Source: Flavobacterium sandaracinum
GTDB taxonomy: Bacteria > Bacteroidota > Bacteroidia > Flavobacteriales > Flavobacteriaceae
Direction of reading: 5' to 3'
Length of the DNA stretch: 64,000 bases
NCBI RefSeq assembly: GCF_004349135.1
Contig: NZ_SMFN01000003.1
Span: 124,001 to 188,000 of the forward strand
Shown: piece after piece, positions 50,599 through 61,090 of the stretch
How the letters are laid out: every line of letters begins with the position of its first letter
How positions within the stretch are numbered: position 1 is the first letter of the stretch
Position numbers and translations under genes: made by a program
Notes under the pieces: model-generated
What the model was told of the DNA's origin: nothing
The model's database searches: none
Seen by the model: only the letters and a program-made list of their open reading frames with translations

Positions 50599-52899
50599 TT
50601 AATTAGAATATTGGAAATCGCCTTCCAATTTAGTTACAGAACTACCTCCGATGAATACTTTAAAATCTCCAACTTCTGCTTCCCATTTCCTGTTGGCAGT
50701 GAAATATTCAATTGTTTTTTCATCGATTGTAAATACTACTTTTTTAGTTTCATTAGGCTGTAATTCAATCATCTCAAATCCTTTCAACTCTTTTACTGGA
50801 CGCGTGATACTTCCTATCAAATCCCTAATATATAATTGAACGACCTCTTTTCCGGCAACTTTTCCCGTATTTTTCAAATTTACTGAAACTTCAATTTTAC
50901 CATTTTTAGCAAATTTATTAGATGATAATTGTAAATCCGAATATTCAAATTTCGAATAACTTAATCCATGTCCAAAAGGGTACAAAGGCGTGTTCTTTTC
51001 ATCAATATAATGTGACCAAAATACACTTTCTGGCTCATTCATTACTGGTCTTCCTGTGTTTTTATAATTGTAATAAATAGGAATCTGACCTACATTTCTT
51101 GGGAAAGTCATTGGTAATTTTCCGCTTGGATTGTAATCCCCGTATAAAACTTGTGCTATGGCATTTCCACTTTGTGTCCCTAAATGCCAACCTTCAACAA
51201 TAGCAGGAATATTTTCATCAGCCCAAGGAATTGCTAATGGACGACCATTATTTAAAACCAAAATCACATTAGGATTGACTTTGTAAATTGCTTCTAATAA
51301 TTCTTGTTGCACACCTGGCAAACCAATATCGGTTCTGCTTCTACCCTCGCCGGACTGCAAACCGTGTTCTCCCAAAACCATAACTACTACATCCGCTTGT
51401 TTTGCAGCTGAAATAGCTTCTGCAAATCCACTCTTATCCGTCGTATTGATTTTAGTTTCCCAAATGAATTGCGTTCTTCCCTCGGTTACATCAGCTCCTT
51501 TTACATACTTGAGTTGATTTCCTGTGTACTTTTGTAATCCTTCCAGAACAGAAACCGCCGAATTATCATCAGCTGCGATTCTCCAACTTCCCAGCGGACT
51601 CGTTTTATCATTTGCCAAAGCACCAATTAATGCAATTTTTTGACCTGATTTTTTAAGAGGCAATAATTCGTTCTCATTTTTCAAGAGTACAATTGACTTT
51701 TTGGCCATATCCAGAACTCCTTCTTGAAAATCTGCTTTTCCAACGGTTGCCAATTCGCGATTTTCATCACAGTATTTATAAGGATCGTCAAATAAACCCA
51801 ATTCGAATTTTACTTTCAAAATACGTCTTGCCGCATCATCAATAACACTTTCTTTGACTTTGCCTTCTTTAACCAATGCTACTAAATGTTCCACATACGC
51901 ACTGGATTCCATATCCATGTCGGAACCCGCATTAATCGCTATTTCAGCTGCCTGCTTACTGTCTTTCGCATAACCATGTGGAATCATTTCGTTGATAGAA
52001 CCCCAATCCGAAACTACAAAACCATCAAATTTCCAATCTCTTTTTAAAACTTCTCTTTGCAAGTAGGCATTTCCTGTAGCAGGAATACCATTTAACTCAT
52101 TAAAAGAATTCATAAATGTTCGAACACCAGCATCAACCGCTGCTTTGAAGGGAGGAAAAATAGTATTTTGCAATACAGTTTCACTTATATCAACGGTATT
52201 ATAATCTTTCCCGGATTCTGCAAAAGCATAACCTGCAAAATGTTTGGCACAAGCCAAAATAGTATTCGTCGCTGCTAAATCTTCGCCTTGAAAACCTTGT
52301 ACACGAGCTACGGCAATTTTACTTCCTAGGAAAGGATCCTCGCCGGCGCCTTCCATAACGCGTCCCCAGCGGGCATCTCTTGCTATATCAATCATAGGAG
52401 CAAAAGTCCAGTTTAATCCCACTGCAGCTGCTTCTTCAGCAGCTATTGCAGCGGACATTTTCATCGCTTCTAAATCCCAACTTGCCGCCTCGGCTAGCGG
52501 AATTGGGCTGATTGTTTTGTATCCGTGAATCACATCAAATCCAAAAATCAGTGGAATCCCTAAGCGGGTTTGTTCTACCGCTATTTTTTGCAACGCTTTT
52601 ACATCTTTAACTCCTTTAACATTCAGCATCGATCCAACCAAACCTTTTTTTAAGTCCTCGTATTTTTTTGCTGCTTGACCTTCTTTTGGTGTCGGACCTG
52701 TGATATCCCAAAAACCATTGTACTGATTGAGTTGCCCCACTTTTTCTTCCAAAGTCATCAGTTGAAGCACAGAATCCACTTTAGTCTCTAAAACATTTTC
52801 TTTGGAAAAAGCAACAGGCGATTTCAAGATTTTATTACTGCAACCTGCAACTAGTAGAGCTGCTATAGCAAATGATGCTAACAGGGATTTATTTTTCAT
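50599..52899 (-). CDS. bglX: GH3 beta-glucosidase, BglX type, lipoprotein
   Basis: A 766-aa GH3 enzyme with a lipoprotein signal (lipobox AGC, Cys20). The nucleophile is Asp298 in VVSDWGS. GRVMEGAGEDPFLGSKIA and ILACAKHFAGYAFAESGKDY (K-H-F motif) shape the sugar site. The second domain with GEHGLQSGEGRSRTDIGLPG may supply the acid/base, and a C-terminal Fn3-like domain completes the three-domain BglX form. It releases terminal glucose from beta-linked oligosaccharides, here most likely laminari-oligosaccharides, in the periplasm. It sits between the two GH16 genes. Confidence 0.94.
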   Translation of the reverse strand: MKNKSLLASFAIAALLVAGCSNKILKSPVAFSKENVLETKVDSVLQLMTLEEKVGQLNQYNGFWDITGPTPKEGQAAKKYEDLKKGLVGSMLNVKGVKDVKALQKIAVEQTRLGIPLIFGFDVIHGYKTISPIPLAEAASWDLEAMKMSAAIAAEEAAAVGLNWTFAPMIDIARDARWGRVMEGAGEDPFLGSKIAVARVQGFQGEDLAATNTILACAKHFAGYAFAESGKDYNTVDISETVLQNTIFPPFKAAVDAGVRTFMNSFNELNGIPATGNAYLQREVLKRDWKFDGFVVSDWGSINEMIPHGYAKDSKQAAEIAINAGSDMDMESSAYVEHLVALVKEGKVKESVIDDAARRILKVKFELGLFDDPYKYCDENRELATVGKADFQEGVLDMAKKSIVLLKNENELLPLKKSGQKIALIGALANDKTSPLGSWRIAADDNSAVSVLEGLQKYTGNQLKYVKGADVTEGRTQFIWETKINTTDKSGFAEAISAAKQADVVVMVLGEHGLQSGEGRSRTDIGLPGVQQELLEAIYKVNPNVILVLNNGRPLAIPWADENIPAIVEGWHLGTQSGNAIAQVLYGDYNPSGKLPMTFPRNVGQIPIYYNYKNTGRPVMNEPESVFWSHYIDEKNTPLYPFGHGLSYSKFEYSDLQLSSNKFAKNGKIEVSVNLKNTGKVAGKEVVQLYIRDLIGSITRPVKELKGFEMIELQPNETKKVVFTIDEKTIEYFTANRKWEAEVGDFKVFIGGSSVTKLEGDFQYSN

Positions 52900-52968
52900 C
52901 TTTATCCATTTTGTTATATTTAAAAGGCCGAAATAAATTCCGACCCTTTTTTATATTAATTCCTTGTT

Positions 52969-54612
52969 TTATTGATAAATCCTTACATAATCAATCTCCA
53001 TTGAAGATTGTGTGAAAGCAGGATCAATAGCTCCACCAAAAGTTCCTCCCATTGCCACATTCAAAATCATGAAAAAATCACTATTAAAAGGTACTGAACT
53101 ACTGTTGGTAAACGAATGGAATAACTTATCATCTACAAAAAACTGAATCGACGTAGGGCTCCAAATTGTTTTATAAACATGAAATTCTGAAGATGCATTT
53201 GCTATTGTAGTTTTTGCCGTGTTTGCATTTCCACCAAAATTCCCCGGATAATGTAGTGAACCATGTATTACATTTTGATCATTTCCTCTGTGCTCCATGA
53301 AATCAATTTCACCACAATTTGGCCAGGCATTTGTTTTGTAATCTTGTCCCAAAGACCAAATTGCAGGCCAAGTTCCTCCACCTACTGGCAATTTAGCTCT
53401 TACTTCAATTTTACCATAGGTAAATTCATATTTATCCTCTGTCTTTAATCTTGTAGAAGTGTAACCTGTTCCTACCTTTTTAGCAGTAATTTTTAAACTT
53501 CCGCCTTGAACAATTACATTATCAGCAGCACTAGTATACGTTTGTGCTTCACCATTCCCCCAACCGCCAGCACCAAGATCATAACCCCATTTTGTAGGAT
53601 CTGGAGCACCGTCAGTATTGAATTCATCAGAAAATTTCAAAACAGTATAATCAACTGTAGGAGTTGGTGTTACAGCTGCACCTGGAGGCGAAGTGGTAAA
53701 AGTATGATACCAAACTAAAAATGGATTTCCAGATTGAATCACGCGTACTACCATTCTATTATCAGTAATTGATAAGATTTCGTAAGAACTAGTTCCAACA
53801 AAGTACCCCATAAAACCACCATCTGCGATATTAATTACAGTTCCTCTGGTTTGCGTTGCACTATCTGGATTCTTAGTTACGAAAGATTCGGATTTGCTCA
53901 ACGTGACTGTTTTTAACCCGCTAGTGTTTAAGTCATAACAAGCATCCTCACCACCGCCTTTGAAAGCACCGTTATAATACGTTTGTCCTTTGTTATCCAA
54001 TTCAAATTTCATTTGTTGACCAACTATAGAAAAAGTCATTACACTATTGTATAAACAGGTAGCTGATTTTTCATTTGCCACAGCACTGTAAAATGAAGGA
54101 TAATAATTCTGTGTACCAAAAGTTGGATCTGACCAAGCAACATTTGGACCTACTCCTAAATGTCCTGGCTCAGTTTGCGCCCAATACCATTTTCTGGACG
54201 TTCCAGCTGTTAAAAATTGTACCGCTTGTTCATCTTTAAAATCACTAAAAACAGTTACTTCCATAGTCATATTAGTTGCTACTCCTCCGGCTCCAGAAGC
54301 GATTACAGTAACTGTGTATGTATTTGTACCTGGTGTAGCAAAAGTGTTTTCCAAAATCCCACTAGGTGAATTCTGAGTAGTGCCATCGCTGAAAATATAT
54401 TTATACGAAATTGCATTTTCTGCCGTACTGGTAAATTTAACTTTTCCAGAACCATCTCCGTTTGGAAAAGCTGCTGTTTTACCTATTACTTCTGCCGTTA
54501 CCTGAAGATTGGTTGGTGTATCTAACGCTCCAAAACCTAAATTATCTTCCTGACAATTGACCATCAAAAGAAGGACAAAAACGGATACTAAGTTTGTTAT
54601 TATTTTTTTCAT
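52969..54612 (-). CDS. Cell-surface GH16 lipoprotein with PKD-like domain
   Basis: A 547-aa protein. Lipobox at Cys20 (MVNC), then a PKD-like domain (about 35-125, with YKYIFSDGTTQNS), a middle beta domain of about 180 residues (about 130-310, containing SRKWYWAQTEPGHLGVGPN), and a C-terminal GH16 catalytic domain (about 320-547). The ExDxxE motif is Glu435, Asp437 and Glu440 in GEIDFMEHRG. It would attack long beta-glucan at the cell surface before import. It follows the SusE-like gene by 89 bp, and the GH3 gene follows 69 bp later. Confidence 0.92.
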   Translation of the reverse strand: MKKIITNLVSVFVLLLMVNCQEDNLGFGALDTPTNLQVTAEVIGKTAAFPNGDGSGKVKFTSTAENAISYKYIFSDGTTQNSPSGILENTFATPGTNTYTVTVIASGAGGVATNMTMEVTVFSDFKDEQAVQFLTAGTSRKWYWAQTEPGHLGVGPNVAWSDPTFGTQNYYPSFYSAVANEKSATCLYNSVMTFSIVGQQMKFELDNKGQTYYNGAFKGGGEDACYDLNTSGLKTVTLSKSESFVTKNPDSATQTRGTVINIADGGFMGYFVGTSSYEILSITDNRMVVRVIQSGNPFLVWYHTFTTSPPGAAVTPTPTVDYTVLKFSDEFNTDGAPDPTKWGYDLGAGGWGNGEAQTYTSAADNVIVQGGSLKITAKKVGTGYTSTRLKTEDKYEFTYGKIEVRAKLPVGGGTWPAIWSLGQDYKTNAWPNCGEIDFMEHRGNDQNVIHGSLHYPGNFGGNANTAKTTIANASSEFHVYKTIWSPTSIQFFVDDKLFHSFTNSSSVPFNSDFFMILNVAMGGTFGGAIDPAFTQSSMEIDYVRIYQ

Positions 54613-54701
54613 TTTTTACTATTTTTAAAAATATAATTGTGATACTTGTCGTATATCAATTTATTTTACATTCATAATTAGTTGCTACTATCTCTTTATT
54701 A

Positions 54702-56297
54702 TTAATTATGAAAATAAACATTGTCGATATAAACAGTGTTGTTTCCAGATGGCGCTCCAACATAGATTAACTGAGCGATATGAGCACGAGTAGTCAATCC
54801 TGTAAAATCACTTAAGGGAATATCTAAACTCACCCAAGTTCCTTTTGCAGGTGCATTAATTGTTATTTCATGCTCTTTGTCATCACCACCACCAAAAGCT
54901 CCATTCGCACCAAAATCAACTAATTTTATTTTGATTTGTGTGAAATCTGAAGACCAAACGTCAGTATGAAAATGGGTCATAGCTGTTGCATTTATAGGAG
55001 TCGTTGTTGCTTCTATACCAACAAAATCCAAAGCACTGTATTTTTTAGTTGCATTTCCATTGATACTTAAATCAGTTAATGTGGCACTTGACCAAGAAGT
55101 TCTCCACGTGTCTACGGCTACATTTGTATAAGCATCACTGAACATAGAAATCACTTTAGAAGCTGCTAAAGTTGGCGTTGGCGCTGCTGTTATTGAACCT
55201 GCTTGATTGTAAAAGAAAACATTATCTACATAAACCGTAGTATTTCCTGAAGGCGCTGCTACAAAAATTAATTGTGCTATATGAGAACGAGTAGTCAATC
55301 CCGTGAAGTCACTCAAAGGTATATCTAAACTAACCCATTTTTCCTTTTCGGGATTTGAGATTGTGATTTCATGTTCTTTATCATCACCTCCACCAAAAAC
55401 TCCATTGGCACCAAAATCAACCAATTTAACTTTAAATTCAGTCAATTCTGATGACCAAATATCGGTATGGAAGAAAGTCATTGCTGATGCATTTATAGGA
55501 GTTGTAGTCGCTTCAATACCTACAAAATTCAAGGCACTATATTTTTTAGTTTTATTGCCACTGATATCAATATCCTCCAAATTTGCCTGAGACCATGAAG
55601 TTCTCCAAGTATCAACAGCAACATTTGTATAACTATCGCTAAACATAGAAATTACATTTGCCGCAGGAATCGTAGGAATAGGTGCTGCAAATAAATTAGT
55701 TACGGTAATTGCCTGTGTTTTTTCTGTTGTTGCAAGTCCGCCACTTAAGGCAACCACTCTTACTTGATACGTTCCTGGATTTAAGTAGGTGTGTGTAATC
55801 ACTTCATCTTCCATAAAATCAACCGGAACTTCATTTGCAACATCACCAAAATACACCTGAAAGAAAGTTTCTAATTCTGCTTTAGCAGTTACATTAATCG
55901 AAAGGTTACTGCCTAAAGTTATGGTAGGTTCAAAATTGGTTGGTGCTAAAAAAGAAACCGTTACTTCTTGAATCGCTTCTGTTTTTTTTCCGTTAATAGT
56001 TACACCAACAATTTTAGCCTGAAATTTACCCTCAGTATATTTGTGCGTAATAGCCCCACCCGGATTTACATAGACAGGTGTTGTAGTTGCATCACCAAAA
56101 TAAATTTCGAATTGAGTAACTCCTTCGCCTCTTGGTAAAAAAGTAACATTTCCAGAATTATCCTGCGTAATTGTCGTAAGTGCAGAGATATTGGAAGGAG
56201 CGTTAACTCCATCCAAATCCACATCATTATTTTCGTCTGAACATCCTAGAAAGAAGGTTACAGCAAAAACACTTAGTATTAATTTTAACTTTTTCAT
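54702..56297 (-). CDS. SusE-like glycan-binding lipoprotein with duplicated C-terminal module
   Basis: A 531-aa lipoprotein (lipobox LGC, Cys19). Two PKD/Ig-like domains occupy about 35-205. The C-terminal part is a tandem duplication: residues about 210-365 and 375-531 are roughly 80 percent identical, each opening VISMFSD.YTNVAVDTWRTSW and closing with a Tyr/Val-rich strand. Shared cores include KLVDFGANG.FGGGDDKEHEI and VSLDIPLSDFTGLTTR. These look like carbohydrate-binding jelly rolls. Position right after SusD and the lipid anchor fit a surface glycan-binding protein that concentrates substrate for SusC/SusD. Confidence 0.82.
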   Translation of the reverse strand: MKKLKLILSVFAVTFFLGCSDENNDVDLDGVNAPSNISALTTITQDNSGNVTFLPRGEGVTQFEIYFGDATTTPVYVNPGGAITHKYTEGKFQAKIVGVTINGKKTEAIQEVTVSFLAPTNFEPTITLGSNLSINVTAKAELETFFQVYFGDVANEVPVDFMEDEVITHTYLNPGTYQVRVVALSGGLATTEKTQAITVTNLFAAPIPTIPAANVISMFSDSYTNVAVDTWRTSWSQANLEDIDISGNKTKKYSALNFVGIEATTTPINASAMTFFHTDIWSSELTEFKVKLVDFGANGVFGGGDDKEHEITISNPEKEKWVSLDIPLSDFTGLTTRSHIAQLIFVAAPSGNTTVYVDNVFFYNQAGSITAAPTPTLAASKVISMFSDAYTNVAVDTWRTSWSSATLTDLSINGNATKKYSALDFVGIEATTTPINATAMTHFHTDVWSSDFTQIKIKLVDFGANGAFGGGDDKEHEITINAPAKGTWVSLDIPLSDFTGLTTRAHIAQLIYVGAPSGNNTVYIDNVYFHN

Positions 56298-56316
56298 ATT
56301 TAGATAATATTAGTTT

Positions 56317-57795
56317 TTAATATCCTGGATTTTGTGTCCAATTTCCATTTGCAAATTGAATCTCCTCGATAGGAATAGGAAACAATTCATTTTTGTTAGC
56401 GGTAAATCCAGTAATTTCCTGTGCTGCTTTTCCTGTACGAACTAAATCGAAGAAACGGTGTCCTTCACCTACCAATTCCACTCTTCTTTCAGCTAAAATA
56501 AAGTCAGTCAACGCAGCTCCAGAAGAGGAGATATCATGATTTAAATCTCCAAAAGCACGTCTTCGAACTTGGTTCAAATACCCTCTTGCTTTTGCATCAT
56601 CAATTCCACCACGATTGAAGGCCTCCGCAGCCATCAAAAGAACATCTGCGTATCGAATCGCTCTGTAATTATTTGGATTGGTTAGATTTAAATCCCCTTG
56701 GGCATCAGAACGTCTTTTTCTTGGAATGTATTTTCTATTAAAAAAACCAGTATGTTCGTATCCTTTTCCAAAAGTAGCGCCTGTTGCAGTAGCCCAAGCT
56801 TCGATGTCTAAAATTGCCACTGCTTTTCTTCTGTCTCCAGCTTCAAAAGCGTTTACCACTTTCTGAGTTGGTACATTAAAACTAAAACCAGACGTAAATA
56901 AATCCCCTGAATAATTTCTTGGTCCACTAAAACCTACTGCTACATTTCCTTCACTGCATTGGAGACAACCAAAACCAGCACCTTCCACATCAGTATACTG
57001 CACTTCAAAAACCGATTCTAAACCATTCTCTCCTGCGTTTTCAAATATAGTATTGTAGTCTGAAACTAGAGAATAAGGTGATGCCGTAATTAAACTTTCA
57101 AGAGTGGTTGCTGCTTGGGGATATTTATTTTGATATAAATAAGCTTTCCCTAGTAATGCTAAAGCAGCGCCTTTAGTTGCTCTTCCTTTTTGTGCTGCTG
57201 TTGCAGATAAATTATTAGAAGCAAAAATTAAATCGGCTTCAATTGAAGCATATACCTCTGAAATAGAAGAGCGAGGAATTACTTTTTCGTCACCAGGATT
57301 GAAGCGTGCATCCCCTTTCATAGGAATTCCACCAAACCATTTTACTAATTCAAAATGATAATAAGCCCTAAGAAAACGTGTTTCTGCGAGTACTTGATTT
57401 TTGCCTTCAAAATCAGTTTTATCTTTAAATTCTAAAATAAAATTCGTTCTTTGAACACCAGCAAACATCCAATCCCATAAATTTTTAAGATTACTGTTCA
57501 CGGGAGTATGAATCATTTTGTCAATCTGCTGAAAACCGGGCGTATCAGATTGACTTTCGCCACCGGCCAAGGTATTGTCTGAAGCGATTTCACCTAATAA
57601 AGCATTAAGATAAGTAGATTGCAACAAATCATAAGAAGCAATTAAAGCATTGTCATAATCGGATTTTGAGTTAAAATAATTCTCAGAATCAATCGAATAT
57701 TCAACAGGTCGGTCAACAAAATCATCACTACAAGAAATGGTTACAGTGGAGAGTACAATTGTTGTTATGAGGGTAATAAATAGATACTTTTTCAT
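56317..57795 (-). CDS. susD: SusD/RagB family glycan-binding lipoprotein
   Basis: A 492-aa lipoprotein (lipobox ISC, Cys22) of the SusD family. It has TPR-like helices in the N-terminal half (NLWDWMFAGVQRTNFILEF; ETRFLRAYYHFELVKWFGGI, where the RAYYYF/RALYYF-type motif is diagnostic) and the typical C-terminus LVGEGHRFFDLVRTG followed by FPIPIEEIQFANGNWTQNPGY. It forms a lid over the SusC barrel and binds oligosaccharide. The gene follows susC by 11 bp. The nearby enzymes suggest a beta-1,3-glucan ligand. Confidence 0.95.
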   Translation of the reverse strand: MKKYLFITLITTIVLSTVTISCSDDFVDRPVEYSIDSENYFNSKSDYDNALIASYDLLQSTYLNALLGEIASDNTLAGGESQSDTPGFQQIDKMIHTPVNSNLKNLWDWMFAGVQRTNFILEFKDKTDFEGKNQVLAETRFLRAYYHFELVKWFGGIPMKGDARFNPGDEKVIPRSSISEVYASIEADLIFASNNLSATAAQKGRATKGAALALLGKAYLYQNKYPQAATTLESLITASPYSLVSDYNTIFENAGENGLESVFEVQYTDVEGAGFGCLQCSEGNVAVGFSGPRNYSGDLFTSGFSFNVPTQKVVNAFEAGDRRKAVAILDIEAWATATGATFGKGYEHTGFFNRKYIPRKRRSDAQGDLNLTNPNNYRAIRYADVLLMAAEAFNRGGIDDAKARGYLNQVRRRAFGDLNHDISSSGAALTDFILAERRVELVGEGHRFFDLVRTGKAAQEITGFTANKNELFPIPIEEIQFANGNWTQNPGY

Positions 57796-57806
57796 TTTTA
57801 TACGAA

Positions 57807-60800
57807 TTAAAAATTAATGTTTAAACCTAACAAATAGGTTCTTGGAATTGGATAAAAACCATAGTCAATTCCACCGCCAATAGGAGATCCATTTGACGCA
57901 CTAGGGTCAAAACCTCTATATTTTGTAAACGTGTACAAATTATTTACACCTGCATACAACCTTAATTTAGTGATTCCAACTTTTTCAGAAAATGTAGGAT
58001 CTAAAGAATAGCCTAACTGCATGTTTTGGATTCTTAGATAAGAGGCATCTTCAACAAAATAACTGGAGAAAGTAGAATTTCCTGAAGCACTTGTAGTGAC
58101 TCTTGGATTAGAATTAGTACTTCCTTCGCCAGTCCATCTGTCCAAAACATAATTAAGACGATTGACATCCGTAAGATTTCTTTCGTAATTTCTAACCATA
58201 TCATTCCCCACAGAGGCAAAAGTATAGACTGCAAAGTCAAAGTTCTTATAATTCATTTGCAAATTGAATCCCATTGTAGCATTTGGAATTGGATCGCCAA
58301 TGTTAGTTCTATCGTTAGGATCAATGATTCCATCGCCGTTGACATCCACAAAACGAAGATCCCCAGGACTAGCCTCTGCACCTAAAGAGAGTTGAGAGGG
58401 ATGGGCAGCAACTTCGGCTTGGTTTTGAAAAATACCATCCGTTTGATATCCATAGAAATATCCTATTGGCTTGCCCACTTCCATTCTTGAAGGTGCTTGC
58501 TGTCCTACGCCAAATGCTCCACCTTCAATAAAACCTATTCCGTTGTTTACTTCTAAGACTTCATTTTTAAGGAAAGTAACATTGTACCCAACACTCATCG
58601 AAAAATTATCCGAGAATTTATTTTTGTAATCGACGGAGAACTCCAAACCTGAATTTCGCACCGTTCCCGCATTGATTGTTGGTGAACCTGCCCCTGGAGC
58701 TGCAGTTCCATTAATTCCAGAAACAGGAATAAAAGGGATTAATAAATCAGCTCGTGTATCAATAAAATAATCTGCAACGACAGATACTTTATTTTGTAGT
58801 AGTTTAAAATCTAAACCAACATCAAATTTTCTAGCCTCTTCCCATTTCAAATTTGCATTTGGAGTTTGGCCCGTTGCTAAACCATTTACTAAAACATCAT
58901 CAAAAACATAAGTAGCTTCTCCATTTAACTGCGAAATATAGCCGTTATTTGGAATTTGATCATTTCCTAAAGTACCATAACTCCCTCTCAACTTCATGAA
59001 GTTGACTATTTTGTCTTCTCCAAAAAATCCTTCATCTGAAATTACCCAACCTGCGGTAAATGACGGGAAATAACCTACTTTATTTCCGGGACCAAATTTA
59101 GTAGAGGCATCACGACGGATCATTGCTGAGAAAAGGTATTTCCCTTTATAATCGTATTGCCCTCTTGCAAAATAAGAAAGTCTACGCTCGTCAAAAACAT
59201 ATGAACTATTAGACAGTACTTCAGGGATTCCTCTAGTCAAAGCTATATCAGCAAATTCCCAAGAATTATAAGGTACATCAAACCCAGTTGCAAACAATCC
59301 GTTTCCAAACTGCTTAAAAATAGTATTTCCTATTGTAGCCGTTATATTGTGATCCTCAGCAACTTTCTTAGTGTACGTTCCAAATAAATCAAAAGAATAA
59401 TCATTATCATTGATGGCACTTTGAGAAACAGAACTTCTTGGCACATCAAAAACTTTTCCACCATAACTAATTTGCTGAGCAAAAGATTTAGACTCACTAT
59501 TAGACGTATTAAAACCAATGGAACTCGAAATCGTAAAATCCTTGAAAACCTTGTAATCCAACCCAAAATTACCATTCAATTTTTTGAAGTTGTAGTCGTT
59601 ATAGGTATTCGCTATTTGAGCCAATGGATTTATAATTTCGATTCCTAAACCAGTATTGCTGGGCACTAAAGTAAAATCCCCATTGGCATCAAAAGGTGAA
59701 AATGTAGAAGGTGTGTTCAAAGCATTAAACAAAACAGAACCTAAACCACTTTCATTTAATGATTTTCTATTAAAATAAGTATAGATTACGTTCGTTTTCA
59801 ATTTCAATTTGTCAGTAACATCTGCTCCCAAAGAGACTCTGGCAGTATTTCTTAAAAACCCAGATTTACTTTCGCCAATAATACCTTCTTGATCCAGATG
59901 AGAACCACTTACGGCGTACGTAATTTTATCAGAACCTCCAGAAAAGGAAATGTCATGGTTGATGATAGGAACACTCGTACTAAAAACCTCTTTTTGCCAG
60001 TTTGTCCCTTTACCTAGACCAGAAACATTAGGAAAAGGAACCGGGTTGCCTCCATTAGCATAGCTTTCGTTTAATAATAATGCATATTCGGTAGCATTCA
60101 ATGTCGGTAATGTTCGTGACGTTTCCTGAAAACCGGTATAGGTATTATAGTTAATTCTAGCTTTTGAATTTTTTTTACCCGACTTAGTGGTAATAAGAAT
60201 GATCCCATTAGCGCCAATAGTACCATAAATAGCTGCTTGAGCATCTTTTAAAACCGTGATAGATTCTACATCATTTGGATTTAACAATCCCAACTCTCCC
60301 ACATATCCATCAATTATAGTGGTAGGCCTGTTCTCCCCATTGGTGGCAATACCTCTAATACGAATATCCAAAGCGGCACCAGGTGCACCTGAGGTAGTAG
60401 TCACGTTCACCCCAGAGACAGTTCCTTGTAAAGCTTGTTCAATTCTTACAGGTTTTAAATCCTCTAAAGTTTTACTGTCAACTACAGATACTGCTCCTGT
60501 TACTTCTCTTCTTTTCTGAGTTCCGTATCCAATCACCACTACTTCATCTAGTACTTTCGAATCTTCTTCCAACGAAATTGAAAGCGCACTATTGCTAGCT
60601 ACAACTTTATATTCCCTATTTTTAAATCCTATATAAGTAAAGACAAGTGTGGCGTCTGCGGCAACTCCTTTTAGAGAGAAACGACCATCCATATCTGTCG
60701 ATGTACCAATTGTTGAATTTTTAACTTGAATATTTACTCCTGGAATAGGTAAACCAGAACCTGCTTCCTTAACAACTCCTCCAACATCATATCCTTGGGC

Positions 60801-60854
60801 GAAACCAAAAGAGGATAGAAATAGAAAAAGGATTAGTAGATAGTTTGACTTCAT
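57807..60854 (-). CDS. susC: SusC/RagA family TonB-linked outer-membrane transporter
   Basis: A 1015-aa transporter. Signal peptide (MKSNYLLILFLFLSSFGFAQ), carboxypeptidase-like regulatory domain (about 22-105), TonB box and plug (DEVVVIGYGTQKRREVTGAV, VESITVLKDAQAAIYG) and a large barrel. NPNDRTNIGDPIPNATMGF and the C-terminus RTYLLGLNINF are standard for the family. With SusD it imports oligosaccharides into the periplasm using TonB energy. It is the first gene of the structural PUL operon, just downstream of the regulator's terminator. Confidence 0.96.
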   Translation of the reverse strand: MKSNYLLILFLFLSSFGFAQGYDVGGVVKEAGSGLPIPGVNIQVKNSTIGTSTDMDGRFSLKGVAADATLVFTYIGFKNREYKVVASNSALSISLEEDSKVLDEVVVIGYGTQKRREVTGAVSVVDSKTLEDLKPVRIEQALQGTVSGVNVTTTSGAPGAALDIRIRGIATNGENRPTTIIDGYVGELGLLNPNDVESITVLKDAQAAIYGTIGANGIILITTKSGKKNSKARINYNTYTGFQETSRTLPTLNATEYALLLNESYANGGNPVPFPNVSGLGKGTNWQKEVFSTSVPIINHDISFSGGSDKITYAVSGSHLDQEGIIGESKSGFLRNTARVSLGADVTDKLKLKTNVIYTYFNRKSLNESGLGSVLFNALNTPSTFSPFDANGDFTLVPSNTGLGIEIINPLAQIANTYNDYNFKKLNGNFGLDYKVFKDFTISSSIGFNTSNSESKSFAQQISYGGKVFDVPRSSVSQSAINDNDYSFDLFGTYTKKVAEDHNITATIGNTIFKQFGNGLFATGFDVPYNSWEFADIALTRGIPEVLSNSSYVFDERRLSYFARGQYDYKGKYLFSAMIRRDASTKFGPGNKVGYFPSFTAGWVISDEGFFGEDKIVNFMKLRGSYGTLGNDQIPNNGYISQLNGEATYVFDDVLVNGLATGQTPNANLKWEEARKFDVGLDFKLLQNKVSVVADYFIDTRADLLIPFIPVSGINGTAAPGAGSPTINAGTVRNSGLEFSVDYKNKFSDNFSMSVGYNVTFLKNEVLEVNNGIGFIEGGAFGVGQQAPSRMEVGKPIGYFYGYQTDGIFQNQAEVAAHPSQLSLGAEASPGDLRFVDVNGDGIIDPNDRTNIGDPIPNATMGFNLQMNYKNFDFAVYTFASVGNDMVRNYERNLTDVNRLNYVLDRWTGEGSTNSNPRVTTSASGNSTFSSYFVEDASYLRIQNMQLGYSLDPTFSEKVGITKLRLYAGVNNLYTFTKYRGFDPSASNGSPIGGGIDYGFYPIPRTYLLGLNINF

Positions 60855-61022
60855 AATTTATGTTTTTTGTGAATCATAAAATTAATCGGAACCATTAATA
60901 ATAAATCAAAAAGAACCTCAACAAAAAACATACAATGCAAAAATTTTGGTATTTAATTTATAATACTGAAAAAAGTATTGAATATTAAGAAGAAATTATG
61001 ATAGTTGCTTTTCATATAAAAT

Positions 61023-61054
61023 AAAAAAAACACAACAATAACGTTAATGTTGTG
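61023..61054 (-). terminator. Terminator of the PUL regulator gene
   Basis: A near-perfect 24-bp palindrome (61031-61054, core TAACGTTA) followed on the minus strand by eight Ts, 37 bp beyond the regulator stop. It separates the regulator from the susC operon, which must have its own promoter in 60855-61020. Confidence 0.85.
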
Positions 61055-61090
61055 GTAATGTATAGTTGAATTTTTATGAATTGAAGAAAA

